Assembly (NCBI GenBank): GCA_964589785.1 | Contig: CAZPUQ010000004.1 | Location: 62,001-126,000 of the forward strand | Source: JAGVSR01 sp964589785 | GTDB lineage: Bacteria > Pseudomonadota > Alphaproteobacteria > Rhizobiales > Hyphomicrobiaceae | Reading direction: 5' to 3' | DNA length: 64,000 bases | In this document: in pieces, positions 42,275 to 51,254 of the stretch | Numbering within the stretch: position 1 is the first letter of the stretch | Layout of the letters: every line of letters begins with the position of its first letter | Notes under the pieces: model-generated | What the model saw: the letters and a program-made list of their open reading frames with translations, nothing else | The model's database searches: none | Told to the model about the DNA's origin: nothing | Program-made: the position numbers and the translations under genes

Positions 42275-42355
42275 CTTCGCCCGGTCTTGGTCAAGGCGGG
42301 GCTTCGCCCGGCCTTGGTCAGAGCGGGGCTTCGCCCGGCCTTGGTCAGAGCGGGG
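42275..42355. repeat. three tandem 27-bp repeats upstream of tRNA-Pro
   Basis: Units 42275-42301, 42302-42328 and 42329-42355 start CTTCGCCCGG and end GCGGGG; the last two are identical and the first differs at three positions. A partial fourth copy follows at 42356. The array lies just 5' of tRNA-Pro and 3' of the DUF192 gene, so it may be transcribed or affect the tRNA promoter. Confidence 0.88.
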
Positions 42356-42422
42356 CTTCGCCCCGACGGGGGTTCAAGCGACCCCGGCGGCGCGCGGGCT
42401 GCGCTCCCCCATGCCGCGCCAC

Positions 42423-42932
42423 TCATGGCACCGTGGCGGTGCCGAAATGGCGGTGACGGACCTTGTCGCCGGGTTTCAGCCCCAGCCGCGCGGCCGATCC
42501 GCCCGCGATCTCGAGCACGGCGGAGACCGGACCTCGCGACGGGATGATCTCCTCCGAGTGCGGCTCCGTCATCGCCGCGATGCGATGCACCGTGCCGTCG
42601 GCGCGAATGAAGACCATGTCGAGGGGAATGTAGGTGTTGCGCATCCACATCGACAATTCGCGCGACCCGTCGTGCAGGAACAGCATGCCCGCGCCGGGGG
42701 GCAATTGCGTGCGGTACATGAGGCCCAGCGCCTGCCGCGCCGGCGTATCGGCGATCTCGATATCGAGCGTGACCGTGCCGCTGGCCGTGGCGATCTCAAG
42801 CTTTTCGGTCGCGGCCTCGACAGCGGGCTCCGCCTGCGCGCCGCCGGGTGGACCCGCGGCGGCGGCCAGCCCTCCAAACAAGGCGAGGGCCACCCCTAGG
42901 GCAGCCCTCGTCGAATGCCTGTCCCCCGTCAT
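42423..42932 (-). CDS. exported DUF192 protein
   Basis: A 169-aa protein with a signal peptide (STRAALGVALALFGGLAAAAG) and a DUF192 domain (about 45-165). The family pattern is complete: LDIEIADTPARQALGLMYRTQLPPGAGMLFLHD, then SMWMRNTYIPLDMVFI, and VSAVLEIAGGSAARLGLKPGDKVRH. Function is unknown; a small beta-barrel in the periplasm is expected. It is co-directional with the cold-shock gene, with 12 bases between them, so they form an operon. Confidence 0.9.
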   Translation of the reverse strand: MTGDRHSTRAALGVALALFGGLAAAAGPPGGAQAEPAVEAATEKLEIATASGTVTLDIEIADTPARQALGLMYRTQLPPGAGMLFLHDGSRELSMWMRNTYIPLDMVFIRADGTVHRIAAMTEPHSEEIIPSRGPVSAVLEIAGGSAARLGLKPGDKVRHRHFGTATVP

Positions 42933-42944
42933 GCCGTCATCCCA

Positions 42945-43547
42945 TCAGTGCGGGGACGGCGGCACTCCCTGTGTCGGCCCGTCCGGTCTCAGCTCGGCAG
43001 CCATAACGCCTTTCGAGCCGTAACCCCAGCGGACCATGACCGACTGTCCCGGACGCAGCTCCGTGAAGCCGAACCGGCGTAGCGTCTCCATGTGGCAGAA
43101 AATGTCCGGCGTGCCCTCGCCGCGGGTCAGGAAGCCGAAGCCCCGCACCCGGTTGAACCACTTCACGGTCGCGCGCTCCCACTCGCTCTCGGCCTGCACC
43201 TGCACGTGGGTGCGCTGCGGCAGGAGCGAGGGGTGGATCGCGGTGCTCTCGTCCATGGAGAGAATGTGGAAGGCCTGCATGCCCTTGGGGCGCTTCAGCA
43301 CCTGGCAGTGGACGCGCGCCCCTTCGTAGGCGGTCTGATAGCCCCCGGCGCGCAGACACGTGACGTGCAGCAGAACGTCGGTCAGGCCATTGTCGGGAAC
43401 GATGAAACCGTATCCCTTCGACACATCGAACCACTTGATGGTGCCGGCGATTTCGAGAACCTCGACCCCATCCTCCAGACGGCCGGCCTCTACTGCGGCC
43501 GCCTGACCGGCGACGCCCGTCACCGGAGGTCCCTTGGTCTCCCCCAT
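42945..43547 (-). CDS. double cold-shock-domain protein
   Basis: A 200-aa protein with two cold-shock domains. CSD1 (about 33-100) has GTIKWFDVSKGYGFIV (RNP1-like KGYGFI) but a degenerate RNP2 (VLLHV). CSD2 (about 125-190) has ATVKWFNRVRGFGFLT and RNP2-like DIFCHM. Two-domain Csp proteins are common in Hyphomicrobiales and bind single-stranded RNA or DNA, acting as RNA chaperones. It precedes the DUF192 gene in one operon and has a long upstream region, as usual for cold-regulated leaders. Confidence 0.93.
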   Translation of the reverse strand: MGETKGPPVTGVAGQAAAVEAGRLEDGVEVLEIAGTIKWFDVSKGYGFIVPDNGLTDVLLHVTCLRAGGYQTAYEGARVHCQVLKRPKGMQAFHILSMDESTAIHPSLLPQRTHVQVQAESEWERATVKWFNRVRGFGFLTRGEGTPDIFCHMETLRRFGFTELRPGQSVMVRWGYGSKGVMAAELRPDGPTQGVPPSPH

Positions 43548-44074
43548 GAGTGTACCCCGCTTACTTGTGCTCTCAAGAACTGCTTCGCCCCGATGGAGCG
43601 GCCGCTCCAGCCCACCCCCTGCCCTCTCTGCGTAGGGGTGACCGCGACGGCTTGTTAACTATGCCAGTGCGCGCGTCCGCTGCTAGCCAATTTTTTCCCC
43701 ACCTGACCCTCCCGACGGCCTTGTTCACAGCAGCTTGAACCGAGAATAAGGTTGATCTCGAAAGGCTTTTTCAGGTCCTCCCCAAGCGGCGACTTTCTTG
43801 GGCATAGCGGGTTGAAACAATGTTCACAGCCGTGATTCACGTTGTTCAGACGTCGGTCAATCAGCGAATCGGGGCCTTTGATTCGTCGCGGCGACCGTCG
43901 ATTGGCGACGCCCGGCTTGCGTTTCCGATGAACCGCTTGGCAAGGCGTCGTCCCCCGGCTATCCACAGGCGGGTTCAGGGTCGAGCCGCGCTGGCGCCTT
44001 GACGATTGGCCAATCGGCCACAGGTAGGTCCTCGACGCCACACCCACCCGCACCGACGCAGGATACCCGTTGCC
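43548..44074. other. 527-bp intergenic region between cold-shock and gloA genes
   Basis: The region is less GC-rich than its surroundings and contains several short dyads (for example CGAATC...GATTCG at 43864-43884) and one near-DnaA box (CTATCCACA at 43963). A 60-codon + frame (43820-44002) has no ribosome site. It likely holds the leader of the cold-shock gene and the gloA promoter. No known RNA family is recognised. Confidence 0.4.
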
Positions 44075-44515
44075 ATGCGCTATCTGCATACCATGGTCCG
44101 GATCGCCGACATCGAGCAGAGCCTCGCCTTCTACTGCGGCCTGCTCGGGCTCGTGGAGGTCCGCCGCGTGGACAACCCGGCCGGGCGCTTCACGCTCATC
44201 TTTCTCGCCGCGCCGGACGACACGGCGCGCGCGACCGCGGAGAAGGCGCCGCTCGTCGAGCTGACCTACAATTGGGACCGGGAGGACTACGGCTCGGCGC
44301 GCAACTTCGGCCACCTCGCCTTCGAGGTCGACGACATCTACGCCACCTGCCAGCGCCTGCGCGACGGCGGCGTCCCCATCAACCGGCCGCCCCGCGACGG
44401 ACGCATGGCGTTCATCCGCTCCCCCGACCGCATCTCGATCGAGCTCCTGCAGAAGGGCGGCGCCCTGCCGCCGACCGAACCCTGGGCCTCGATGCCCAAC
44501 TCCGGCACGTGGTGA
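44075..44515 (+). CDS. gloA: lactoylglutathione lyase (glyoxalase I)
   Basis: A 146-aa vicinal-oxygen-chelate metalloenzyme converting the hemithioacetal of methylglyoxal and glutathione to lactoylglutathione. The fold is clear: RYLHTMVRIADIEQSLAFYCGLLGLVEVRR (metal His5), VELTYNWDREDYGSARNFGHLAFEVDDIYATCQRL (Glu and His ligands) and FIRSPDRISIELLQKG (last Glu). Length is typical of bacterial GloA. It overlaps the next gene by 4 bases (GTGA), so the two are translationally coupled. Confidence 0.93.
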   Translation: MRYLHTMVRIADIEQSLAFYCGLLGLVEVRRVDNPAGRFTLIFLAAPDDTARATAEKAPLVELTYNWDREDYGSARNFGHLAFEVDDIYATCQRLRDGGVPINRPPRDGRMAFIRSPDRISIELLQKGGALPPTEPWASMPNSGTW

Positions 44516-45756
44516 GCGTGGCGGAGCCCGCCGTAGCGGCACCGCCGCAGCATGTCGCCGTGATCGGCGCGGGACCGGCCGGACTTGCCGCCGCCGAGAC
44601 GCTGGCCACGCACGGCGTGCGCGTCACCGTCTTCGAGCGCATGCCGTCGCCGGCCCGCAAGTTCCTGATGGCCGGACGCGGCGGCCTCAATCTCACCCAC
44701 GCCGAGCCGCTGCCGCAGTTCTTGTCGCGCTACAGTCCAACAGCGGACCGTGTCGCGCCCTGGATCGAGGCGCATCCCCCTGCCGCGGTCGTCGCCTGGG
44801 CCGAGGGACTGGGCCAGGAGACGTTCGTCGGATCGAGCGGACGCGTGTTCCCGAAGTCCATGAAGGCGTCGCCGCTGCTGCGCGCCTGGCTGCAGCGGCT
44901 CGCCGGGCTCGGCGTCGACATCAAGACGCGGCACGCCTGGCAGGGTTGGGATTCCGCCGGCGCGCCGCTCGTCAGCACCGACGGTGGCCCGCCCGCTGCC
45001 GTCGCCTGCGACGCCCTCGTCCTGGCGCTCGGCGGCGCAAGCTGGCCGCGCCTGGGCTCGGACGGCAAATGGACCGCGATCCTCGAGGAGGCGGGCGTTC
45101 CCGTTACGCCGCTCACGGCGTCGAATGCCGGACTGACCATCGGCTGGAGCCGCCCCTTTCGCGACCGCTTCGCGGGCGAACCCCTGAAGCGCATCGCCGT
45201 CACGTGCGCAGGCGAGACCGCTCGCGGGGAGGCCGTCGTCACGCTGCGCGGCCTGGAAGGCGGCGCGGTCTATGCGCTGTCCTCCCGCATCGCGGCCGCG
45301 ACCGGCAGCGGCTTGCCCGTCACGCTCTGTCTCGACCTGAAGCCCGACGAGCCGCTCGCCGTGCTCGTGGCGCGCCTTCGACGGCCGCGCGGCAAGGACT
45401 CGGTCTCGACCTGGCTGCGCAAGAGCCTGAAGCTGGCGCCCGTGGCGGTGGGACTTCTGCGGGAGGCATCGCGCAACCTGCCGCCGGCGCCCGACGATCT
45501 CGCGCGCCTCGTCAAGCACCTGCCGCTCGCCGCAACCGGAACGGCCGGACTCGAGCGCGCCATCTCCACGGTCGGCGGCGTCGCGTTCGCCGGCGTCGGC
45601 TCCGACCTCATGCTCAAAGCGCGTCCCGGAACTTTCATCGCCGGCGAGATGCTCGACTGGGACGCACCGACCGGCGGCTACCTGCTGCAGGCGTGCCTCG
45701 CCTCGGGCGTGGCGGCGGCACGGGGCGCACTCGCCTATCTCAAGGCACCACGCTGA
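44512..45756 (+). CDS. BaiN/HI0933-type FAD-dependent flavoprotein
   Basis: A 414-aa protein of the TIGR03862/HI0933 flavoprotein group. It has the Rossmann GxGxxG (VAVIGAGPAGLAAAETLA), the characteristic FLMAGRGGLNLTHAEPL loop, FVGSSGRVFPKSMKASPLLRAWL, and the C-terminal TVGGVAFAGVGSDLMLKARPGTFIAGEMLDWDAPTGGYLLQACLASG that closes the FAD site. Members are oxidoreductases of unknown or bile-acid-like substrates. The GTG at 44512 overlaps the gloA stop and is the natural start, since the fold begins within 15 residues of it. Confidence 0.88.
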   Translation: MSVAEPAVAAPPQHVAVIGAGPAGLAAAETLATHGVRVTVFERMPSPARKFLMAGRGGLNLTHAEPLPQFLSRYSPTADRVAPWIEAHPPAAVVAWAEGLGQETFVGSSGRVFPKSMKASPLLRAWLQRLAGLGVDIKTRHAWQGWDSAGAPLVSTDGGPPAAVACDALVLALGGASWPRLGSDGKWTAILEEAGVPVTPLTASNAGLTIGWSRPFRDRFAGEPLKRIAVTCAGETARGEAVVTLRGLEGGAVYALSSRIAAATGSGLPVTLCLDLKPDEPLAVLVARLRRPRGKDSVSTWLRKSLKLAPVAVGLLREASRNLPPAPDDLARLVKHLPLAATGTAGLERAISTVGGVAFAGVGSDLMLKARPGTFIAGEMLDWDAPTGGYLLQACLASGVAAARGALAYLKAPR

Positions 45757-45938
45757 GCCCTGCGCTCGGGCCTGCGACCGAATGGTTACAGCAGCCGGGG
45801 ACACCATTGCGCGCCTTGACCTATGGCAAAAATATTCTCCCATGGCGCAGCGATCGCGGGGCATGCCGTTCTTTTTTCTAAGAACCCCTTCATTTGCGGA
45901 TTTCTTTCGCTTACGTTGCGGCCATTCGGAGGCCTTCC

Positions 45939-46739
45939 ATGACCCGACCCTCGATCGACACGCGCCCCCCTGGGAGCGCGCGCCAGCCCGGTCCGTCCGA
46001 ACCCCTTCGCGGCCCGTCTCTGGCGGCGGCGCTCGACAGCGCCTTGACCGACGCCTCGACGCTCGAGGAGCGTCTCCACCTCATCGCCGCAAGCATTCCG
46101 GGCCGGGTCGCCTTCTCGACCAGCCTCGGCATCGAGGACCAGGCCCTGTTTGCGGCGATCGCAGGCGAGGAACTGCCATTCGACGTCTTCACCCTCGACA
46201 CGGGCCGCCACTTCCCCGAGACGCTGGAGACGCTGGACACGACCGAGGCCCGCTACGGCCGCCGCATCCGCGTCGTATTTCCGGATGCAAAGGAGGTGGA
46301 GGATCTCGTCGCCCGCGACGGCATCATGGGCTTCCGCCAGGCGATCGAGAACCGCAAGGCCTGCTGCGACATCCGCAAGGTCCGGCCGTTGCATCGCGCG
46401 CTCGCGGGTGCCGCCGGATGGATGACCGGCGTGCGCCGCAGCCAGTCCGCCGGACGCGCGGACGTTCCGTTCGCCGCATGGGACGGGGAACACAACCTGG
46501 TCAAGCTGAACCCGATCGCCGACTGGTCGCTCGAGACGCTCGAAAGCTACGTGGATCGGAACGCCGTGCCCGTCAATCCGCTGCATGCCCGCGGCTTTCC
46601 CTCCATCGGCTGCCAACCCTGCACGCGCGCCATCCGCCCCGGCGAGGACATCCGCGCGGGACGCTGGTGGTGGGAGAACGAGGACGGCAAGGAATGCGGC
46701 TTGCACAGCCGCCCCCAACGCAAGGACGCCGCCGCATGA
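45939..46739 (+). CDS. cysH: adenylylsulfate (APS) reductase, assimilatory
   Basis: A 266-aa thioredoxin-dependent reductase making sulfite from APS. Its Cys142-Cys143 (KACCDIRK) and Cys225/Cys228 (GCQPCTR) form the 4Fe-4S site that marks APS rather than PAPS specificity, and Cys253 in KECGLH is the catalytic cysteine. The PP-loop region AFSTSLGIEDQALF and TLDTGRHFPETL are as expected. CGGAGG precedes the ATG at 45939. It overlaps cysD by ATGA. Using APS directly agrees with the absence of a CysC kinase in this operon. Confidence 0.95.
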   Translation: MTRPSIDTRPPGSARQPGPSEPLRGPSLAAALDSALTDASTLEERLHLIAASIPGRVAFSTSLGIEDQALFAAIAGEELPFDVFTLDTGRHFPETLETLDTTEARYGRRIRVVFPDAKEVEDLVARDGIMGFRQAIENRKACCDIRKVRPLHRALAGAAGWMTGVRRSQSAGRADVPFAAWDGEHNLVKLNPIADWSLETLESYVDRNAVPVNPLHARGFPSIGCQPCTRAIRPGEDIRAGRWWWENEDGKECGLHSRPQRKDAAA

Positions 46740-47641
46740 CGCCGCACTTCTCGCATCTCGATCTGCTCGAGTCTGAGAGCATCCACATTTTTCGCGAGGC
46801 GGCGGCGCAATTCCGCAAGCCCGTGCTGCTCTATTCGATCGGCAAGGATTCCACCGTCCTGCTTCATCTCGCGCGCAAGGCCTTCTGGCCCGGCAAGCTT
46901 CCCTTCCCCGTGCTGCACGTAAACACGACGTGGAAGTTCAAGGAGATGATCGCGTTCCGCGACCGCGCGGTGAAGGCGTTCGATCTCGACCTCATCGAGA
47001 TGATCAACCACGATGCCCTGAAGCAGGGCATGAATCCTTACGACTATGCGCCCTCCGTCTACACGGACGTGATGAAGACCCTGCCGCTCAAGGCTGGCCT
47101 CGACCAGTACGGCTTCGACGGCGCCTTCGGCGGCGCCCGCCGCGACGAGGAGGCGAGCCGCGCCAAGGAGCGCGTCTTCTCCTTCCGCGCCGAAGGGCAT
47201 CGCTGGGATCCGCGCAAGCAGCGCCCGGAGATGTGGCGGCTCCTGAACGGCCGCCTCGGCGCCGGCGAGACGGCGCGCATCTTCCCCCTGTCCAATTGGA
47301 CCGAGCGCGACATCTGGCGCTACATCCTGCGCGAGAGGCTCGAAGTCGTGCCGCTCTACATGGCGGCGGTCCGTCCGACCATCGAGCGCAACGGCCAGAT
47401 CCTCATGTTCGACGACAACCGCCTGCCGCTGAAGCCGGGCGAGGTGCCCGTCATGCGCAAGATCCGCTTCCGCACGCTCGGCTGCTGGCCGCTGACGGCC
47501 GCCGTCGAGTCGGACGCCACGACACTGGAGGACGTCGTCGCCGAGACGCTCGGCGCGCGCACCTCCGAACGCTCGGGCCGCCTCATCGACCACGACCAGC
47601 TCGGCGCCATGGAGAAGAAGAAGCAGGAAGGCTATTTCTGA
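46736..47641 (+). CDS. cysD: sulfate adenylyltransferase subunit 2
   Basis: A 301-aa ATP-sulfurylase catalytic subunit that forms APS from ATP and sulfate, driven by GTP hydrolysis in CysN. Markers are the PP-loop LLYSIGKDSTVLLHLARKAF, FDGAFGGARRDEEASRAKERVFSFR, FPLSNWTERDIWRYI and the C-terminal RSGRLIDHDQLGAMEKKKQEGYF. The ATG overlaps the cysH stop and its own stop overlaps the cysN ATG (TGATG), so cysHDN is tightly coupled. Confidence 0.97.
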   Translation: MTPHFSHLDLLESESIHIFREAAAQFRKPVLLYSIGKDSTVLLHLARKAFWPGKLPFPVLHVNTTWKFKEMIAFRDRAVKAFDLDLIEMINHDALKQGMNPYDYAPSVYTDVMKTLPLKAGLDQYGFDGAFGGARRDEEASRAKERVFSFRAEGHRWDPRKQRPEMWRLLNGRLGAGETARIFPLSNWTERDIWRYILRERLEVVPLYMAAVRPTIERNGQILMFDDNRLPLKPGEVPVMRKIRFRTLGCWPLTAAVESDATTLEDVVAETLGARTSERSGRLIDHDQLGAMEKKKQEGYF

Positions 47642-49149
47642 TGACGGCACACTCCGCCCTCAAGACCTCCGCGCTCGCCGCGCCTCCTGCGATCGACCCG
47701 GCCGCCGAGCTGGCCCCCGAACTGTCGGGCATGCTGCGCATCCTGACCTGCGGCTCCGTCGACGACGGCAAGTCGACGCTGATCGGCCGCCTGCTCTGGG
47801 ACGCGACCGACCTCTTCGACGACCAGCGCGACACCCTGCAGCGCGGCCGCAAGGTCGACGGCGGGCATCCGGATTTCTCGCTGCTCATGGACGGTCTCGT
47901 GGCCGAGCGCGAGCAGGGCATTACGATCGACATCGCGTGGCGCTATTTCGATACACGGACGCGCCGCTTCGTCGTCATCGACAGCCCGGGGCACGAGCAG
48001 TACACGCGCAACATGGCCTCGGGGGCCTCGCACGCCGACGTCGCCATCATGCTCATCGACGCGCGCCACGGCATCAAGACCCAGACGCGCCGCCATGCGG
48101 CGATCCTCGACCTTGTCGGCTTGAAGCGGGTCATCCTCGCCGTCAACAAGATGGACCTCGTCGGCTGGTCGGAAAGCTGCTTCCGCCAGATCGAGCACGA
48201 GTTCCGCACGCTCATGTGGCGCTTCGGCTTCCGCGAGGCCGTTGCGATCCCCGTTGCCGCCGTGTCGGGCGACAACGTGGCGTCCCGCTCGGCGCACATG
48301 CCCTGGTACGACGGCCCCTCGCTGCTCGAGCACCTCGAGGAGATCCCGAGCCGCGGCACGGAGCCGGTCGGCGCCTTCCGCATGCCGGTCCAGACGGTCC
48401 TGCGCGACAGCCGCGCCGATTTCCGCGGGCTCGCCGGCACCATCTCGTCCGGCACCGTGCGCGTCGGCGAAACCGTCGTCGACCCGGTGAGCCGCCGCTC
48501 GGCCCGGGTGCAGCGCATCGCAACGATGGACCGCGACTACGAGGAGGCGGTGCAGGGACAGGCCGTCGCGATCCAGCTCGACACCGACATCGACGTGTCG
48601 CGCGGCTCCGTGCTCGCCGCGCCCGAGGCGCCGCCCGTCGTTGCCCGCACGCTGGAAGCGCGTTTCGTCTGGCTCTCCGACACCGCCTTCGACCGGCGCG
48701 GCAGCTACCTCGTTCGCACCGCCACCGACCTCGTGCCGGTGACCAACATCGAGATCAAGTCACTGCTTGACCTCGATTCGCTCGCCATCCACCCGTCCCA
48801 CGAGTGCAAGGTGAACGACATCGCGATCGCCAACGTGGCGCTTGGCCGCGCCACCGCCATCGACCGCTTCGCCGAGGCGCAGGAGACGGGCTCCTTCATG
48901 CTCGTCGATGCGATTTCGGGCGCGACCATCGCCGGCGGCATCGTGACGGCGGCGAGCCCCGACATCGAGGAGCAGGACAATGTCTTCGTGCTGACGCGGG
49001 CCATGCTCGCGCGCGGGCTGTGCGCCGATGTCCCCGACACGCCGGCGGGCGAGGCCGAGTTCCGCCGCCGCACGAACGAGGTGGCGCTGCTCTTGCGGTC
49101 GGCCGGCGTTGCCGTCGAGATCGAGAGCCTGCCGGATTATGTGATCTAG
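47641..49149 (+). CDS. cysN: sulfate adenylyltransferase subunit 1 (GTPase)
   Basis: A 502-aa EF-Tu-like GTPase partner of CysD. The G1 motif GSVDDGKST is at 38-46, DSPGHEQYTRNMASGASHAD gives G3, and NKMD gives G4; barrel domains 2 and 3 follow. After the barrels a 40-residue helical tail (FRRRTNEVALLLRSAGVAVEIESLPDYVI) ends the protein. No APS kinase (CysC) domain is fused, unlike the CysNC of many rhizobia, which fits the APS-type CysH. Confidence 0.95.
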   Translation: MTAHSALKTSALAAPPAIDPAAELAPELSGMLRILTCGSVDDGKSTLIGRLLWDATDLFDDQRDTLQRGRKVDGGHPDFSLLMDGLVAEREQGITIDIAWRYFDTRTRRFVVIDSPGHEQYTRNMASGASHADVAIMLIDARHGIKTQTRRHAAILDLVGLKRVILAVNKMDLVGWSESCFRQIEHEFRTLMWRFGFREAVAIPVAAVSGDNVASRSAHMPWYDGPSLLEHLEEIPSRGTEPVGAFRMPVQTVLRDSRADFRGLAGTISSGTVRVGETVVDPVSRRSARVQRIATMDRDYEEAVQGQAVAIQLDTDIDVSRGSVLAAPEAPPVVARTLEARFVWLSDTAFDRRGSYLVRTATDLVPVTNIEIKSLLDLDSLAIHPSHECKVNDIAIANVALGRATAIDRFAEAQETGSFMLVDAISGATIAGGIVTAASPDIEEQDNVFVLTRAMLARGLCADVPDTPAGEAEFRRRTNEVALLLRSAGVAVEIESLPDYVI

Positions 49150-49208
49150 CAATAACGGACGAACGCGCTAGGATCGCGGAAACTCAGGGGGCCGCGAGCT
49201 AATCATCT

Positions 49209-49955
49209 ATGACCGAAGACATTCTGCTATTCGTCCTCGTCGGCTTCCTGGCCCAGATGGTGGACGGCGCCATCGGCATGGCCTACGGCGTGACCTCGAC
49301 GTCCGTTCTCTTGAGCCTCGGCGTGCCGCCGGCGACCGCGAGCGCGTGCGTGCACGCGGCCGAGATGTTCACGACAGGCGCCTCGGGCGCCGCCCACTGG
49401 AAGCTCGGCAACGTCGACAAGCGGCTCATATGGCGGCTCGCCGTTCCTGGAGCTATCGGCGGCGCGCTCGGCGCCTACCTCCTGACGAACATTCCGGGCG
49501 ACGTCGTGAAGCCGTTCATCAGCGCCTACCTTCTGCTGGTCGGCGTCTTCATCATCTACAAGGCCGTCCACAAGCGGCATTCCTTCGTCGACGATCCGCC
49601 CAACAATGTCGCTCCTCTGGGTTTTGTCGGCGGCTTCGTCGATGCCATCGGCGGCGGCGGTTGGGGCCCCATCGTCGCCTCGACGCTCCTCGGCCAGGGC
49701 GCCACGCCGCGCTACGCGATCGGCTCGGTCAACCTGGCGGAGTTCTTCGTGACGCTCACGATCTCCGCCACCTTCATTCTGACCATCGGCCTCGATCTGT
49801 GGCCCATCATCGCCGGTCTCGTCGCCGGCGGCATCCTGGCCTCGCCGTTCGCCGCGCTCGCCGCGAAGCACTTCCCGCCCAAGCTCCTCATGACCCTCGT
49901 CGGCCTCGTGGTGATCCTCCTGAGCACCCGCACGATCTATCTCGCCCTCAACTGA
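49209..49955 (+). CDS. TauE/SafE-family sulfite exporter-like membrane protein (1)
   Basis: A 248-aa protein with seven or eight helices. The TauE/SafE repeat pattern is clear: FLAQMVDGAIGMAYGVTSTSVLLSLGVPPATASACVHAAEMFTTGASGAAHWKLGNVDKRL in the first half and FVGGFVDAIGGGGWGPIVASTLLGQGATPRYAIGSVNLAEFFVTLTISATF in the second. The family exports sulfite or sulfoacetate or imports sulfur compounds. Position after cysHDN suggests handling of sulfite or a sulfur source. 59 bp separate it from cysN. Confidence 0.9.
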   Translation: MTEDILLFVLVGFLAQMVDGAIGMAYGVTSTSVLLSLGVPPATASACVHAAEMFTTGASGAAHWKLGNVDKRLIWRLAVPGAIGGALGAYLLTNIPGDVVKPFISAYLLLVGVFIIYKAVHKRHSFVDDPPNNVAPLGFVGGFVDAIGGGGWGPIVASTLLGQGATPRYAIGSVNLAEFFVTLTISATFILTIGLDLWPIIAGLVAGGILASPFAALAAKHFPPKLLMTLVGLVVILLSTRTIYLALN

Positions 49956-49977
49956 GAGCCGGACCGGTCGGGCGCCC

Positions 49978-50775
49978 ATGGAACTCGTTCTCGGCAGTGT
50001 CGCGTTGCTCCTCAGCGGCGGTTTCCTCATCGGCTTCCTGATCGGCATCACCGGCGTGGGGGCGGGTTCGCTCACGACGCCGCTTCTGATCTCGGGCGTC
50101 GGCGTGCCGCCACCGGTCGCCGTCGGCACCGACCTCCTGTTCGCGGGCATCACCAAGTTGAGCGCGGCCTGGCGCCACCAGCGGCTTGGCAACGTCGAGT
50201 GGCCCATCCTCGGCTGGCTGGCGGCGGGCAGCCTGCCGGGCGCAGCCGCGGTGCTGCTCTGGCTTCTCGTCGTCGAGCCCGACACGGCGCTGGTCGCCAT
50301 CTATGTCAAGAAGGCCCTCTCGATCACCCTCGTCGCCAGCGCGGCGGCCGTGCTCGCTTTTCCCGTGCTCCGGCGCACGCAGTCGCAGGACTTCGACGGC
50401 GCCGCCGGCGCGACGCCGTCGCGGCCGCTGGCCACGCTGCTCTTGGGCGTCGTGCTCGGCGCGGCCGTCGCGCTCACGTCCGTCGGCGCGGGCGCCATCG
50501 GCGTCGCGGCGCTGACCGGCCTCTATCCCTTCATGATGGCCCGCCGGGTCGTCGGGACGGATATCGTCCATGCCGTACCGCTGACGCTGGTGACGGGCCT
50601 GGGACACGCCGGCATGGGGCACGTCGATGTGCCGCTCTTGGCGGCCCTGCTGTGCGGGTCGATCCCAGGCATCCTCATGGGCTCGCGCCTCACCGGCCGA
50701 CTGCCGGACTGGCTGCTGCGGATCGGCCTCGGCGCCATCCTGCTCTTCGCCGCCTACGCGCTCCTCGGCCGGTGA
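49978..50775 (+). CDS. TauE/SafE-family sulfite exporter-like membrane protein (2)
   Basis: A 265-aa second member of the family directly after the first (22 bp apart). Its first half has FLIGFLIGITGVGAGSLTTPLLISGVGVPPPVAVGTDLLFAGITKLSAAWRHQRLGNVEW and the second LLLGVVLGAAVALTSVGAGAIGVAALTGLYPFMMARRVVGTDIVHAVPLTL. It differs from the first enough to be an old paralogue, and it may work as a partner or with a different substrate. About eight helices. Confidence 0.9.
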   Translation: MELVLGSVALLLSGGFLIGFLIGITGVGAGSLTTPLLISGVGVPPPVAVGTDLLFAGITKLSAAWRHQRLGNVEWPILGWLAAGSLPGAAAVLLWLLVVEPDTALVAIYVKKALSITLVASAAAVLAFPVLRRTQSQDFDGAAGATPSRPLATLLLGVVLGAAVALTSVGAGAIGVAALTGLYPFMMARRVVGTDIVHAVPLTLVTGLGHAGMGHVDVPLLAALLCGSIPGILMGSRLTGRLPDWLLRIGLGAILLFAAYALLGR

Positions 50776-50876
50776 GGGCCGCGTCGTCTTGCCCGCTCCG
50801 CGGCGCCCGCCTAGAATTGGCGCCCCGCAAGTGGACCGTGCCCCACGTCCATGCCCCGAGACAGAGACGGCCCGCA

Positions 50877-51236
50877 ATGATCGACGAACTGGCCCTCACC
50901 CGCGTCGGCGCCGTCGCGAATTCCTTCGCGGCGGGCCAGAAGGTCTTCCTGCAGGACGAGCCAGCCGCGCGCATGTTCATCGTGCGAACGGGACGCGTGC
51001 AGATCGTCACCTACGGCACGGTGCTGGAGAACGTCGGTCCCGGCGGGGTCTTCGGCGAGATGGCGCTCATCGACGACGAGCCGCGCAGCGCGGCGGCACT
51101 CGCCGTCGAGCCGACCGAGGTCCTGGAGATCGACCGCGACCAGTTCCTGGCCCTGATCCGCGAGCGGCCCGAGTTCGCGCTTCATGTCATGGCGACGCTG
51201 GCAAACCGCATCCGCCGGATGAACGCGAGCCTGTGA
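50877..51236 (+). CDS. stand-alone cyclic-nucleotide-binding (cNMP) domain protein
   Basis: A 119-aa protein consisting only of a Crp-like sensor domain: FAAGQKVFLQDEPAARMFIVRTGRVQIV, the phosphate-binding-cassette-like GGVFGEMALIDDEPRSAAALAVEPTEVLEIDRDQFLALI and a C-terminal helix (FALHVMATLANRIRRM). Helix-turn-helix is missing, so it is not a DNA-binding regulator. The GEMALIDDEPRSA motif is close to true cAMP/cGMP binders. It follows the TauE genes by 100 bp and may regulate transport or another enzyme. Start ATG at 50877. Confidence 0.82.
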   Translation: MIDELALTRVGAVANSFAAGQKVFLQDEPAARMFIVRTGRVQIVTYGTVLENVGPGGVFGEMALIDDEPRSAAALAVEPTEVLEIDRDQFLALIRERPEFALHVMATLANRIRRMNASL

Positions 51237-51254
51237 CCGCGGCGGATCGGAGGC

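Noticed and set aside
43820..44002. A 60-codon + frame in the cold-shock/gloA gap
   Set aside because: No ribosome site, Arg-rich tail, and no resemblance to a known small protein.
43548..44074. Candidate replication origin (one near-DnaA box, AT-richer sequence, several dyads)
   Set aside because: Only one imperfect DnaA box is seen and no dnaA, parAB or repABC gene is near; the region is better explained as long leaders of flanking genes.
47641..49149. CysN read as a bifunctional CysNC with APS kinase
   Set aside because: The protein ends 40 residues after the GTPase barrels; no kinase P-loop (GLSGAGKST type) is present.
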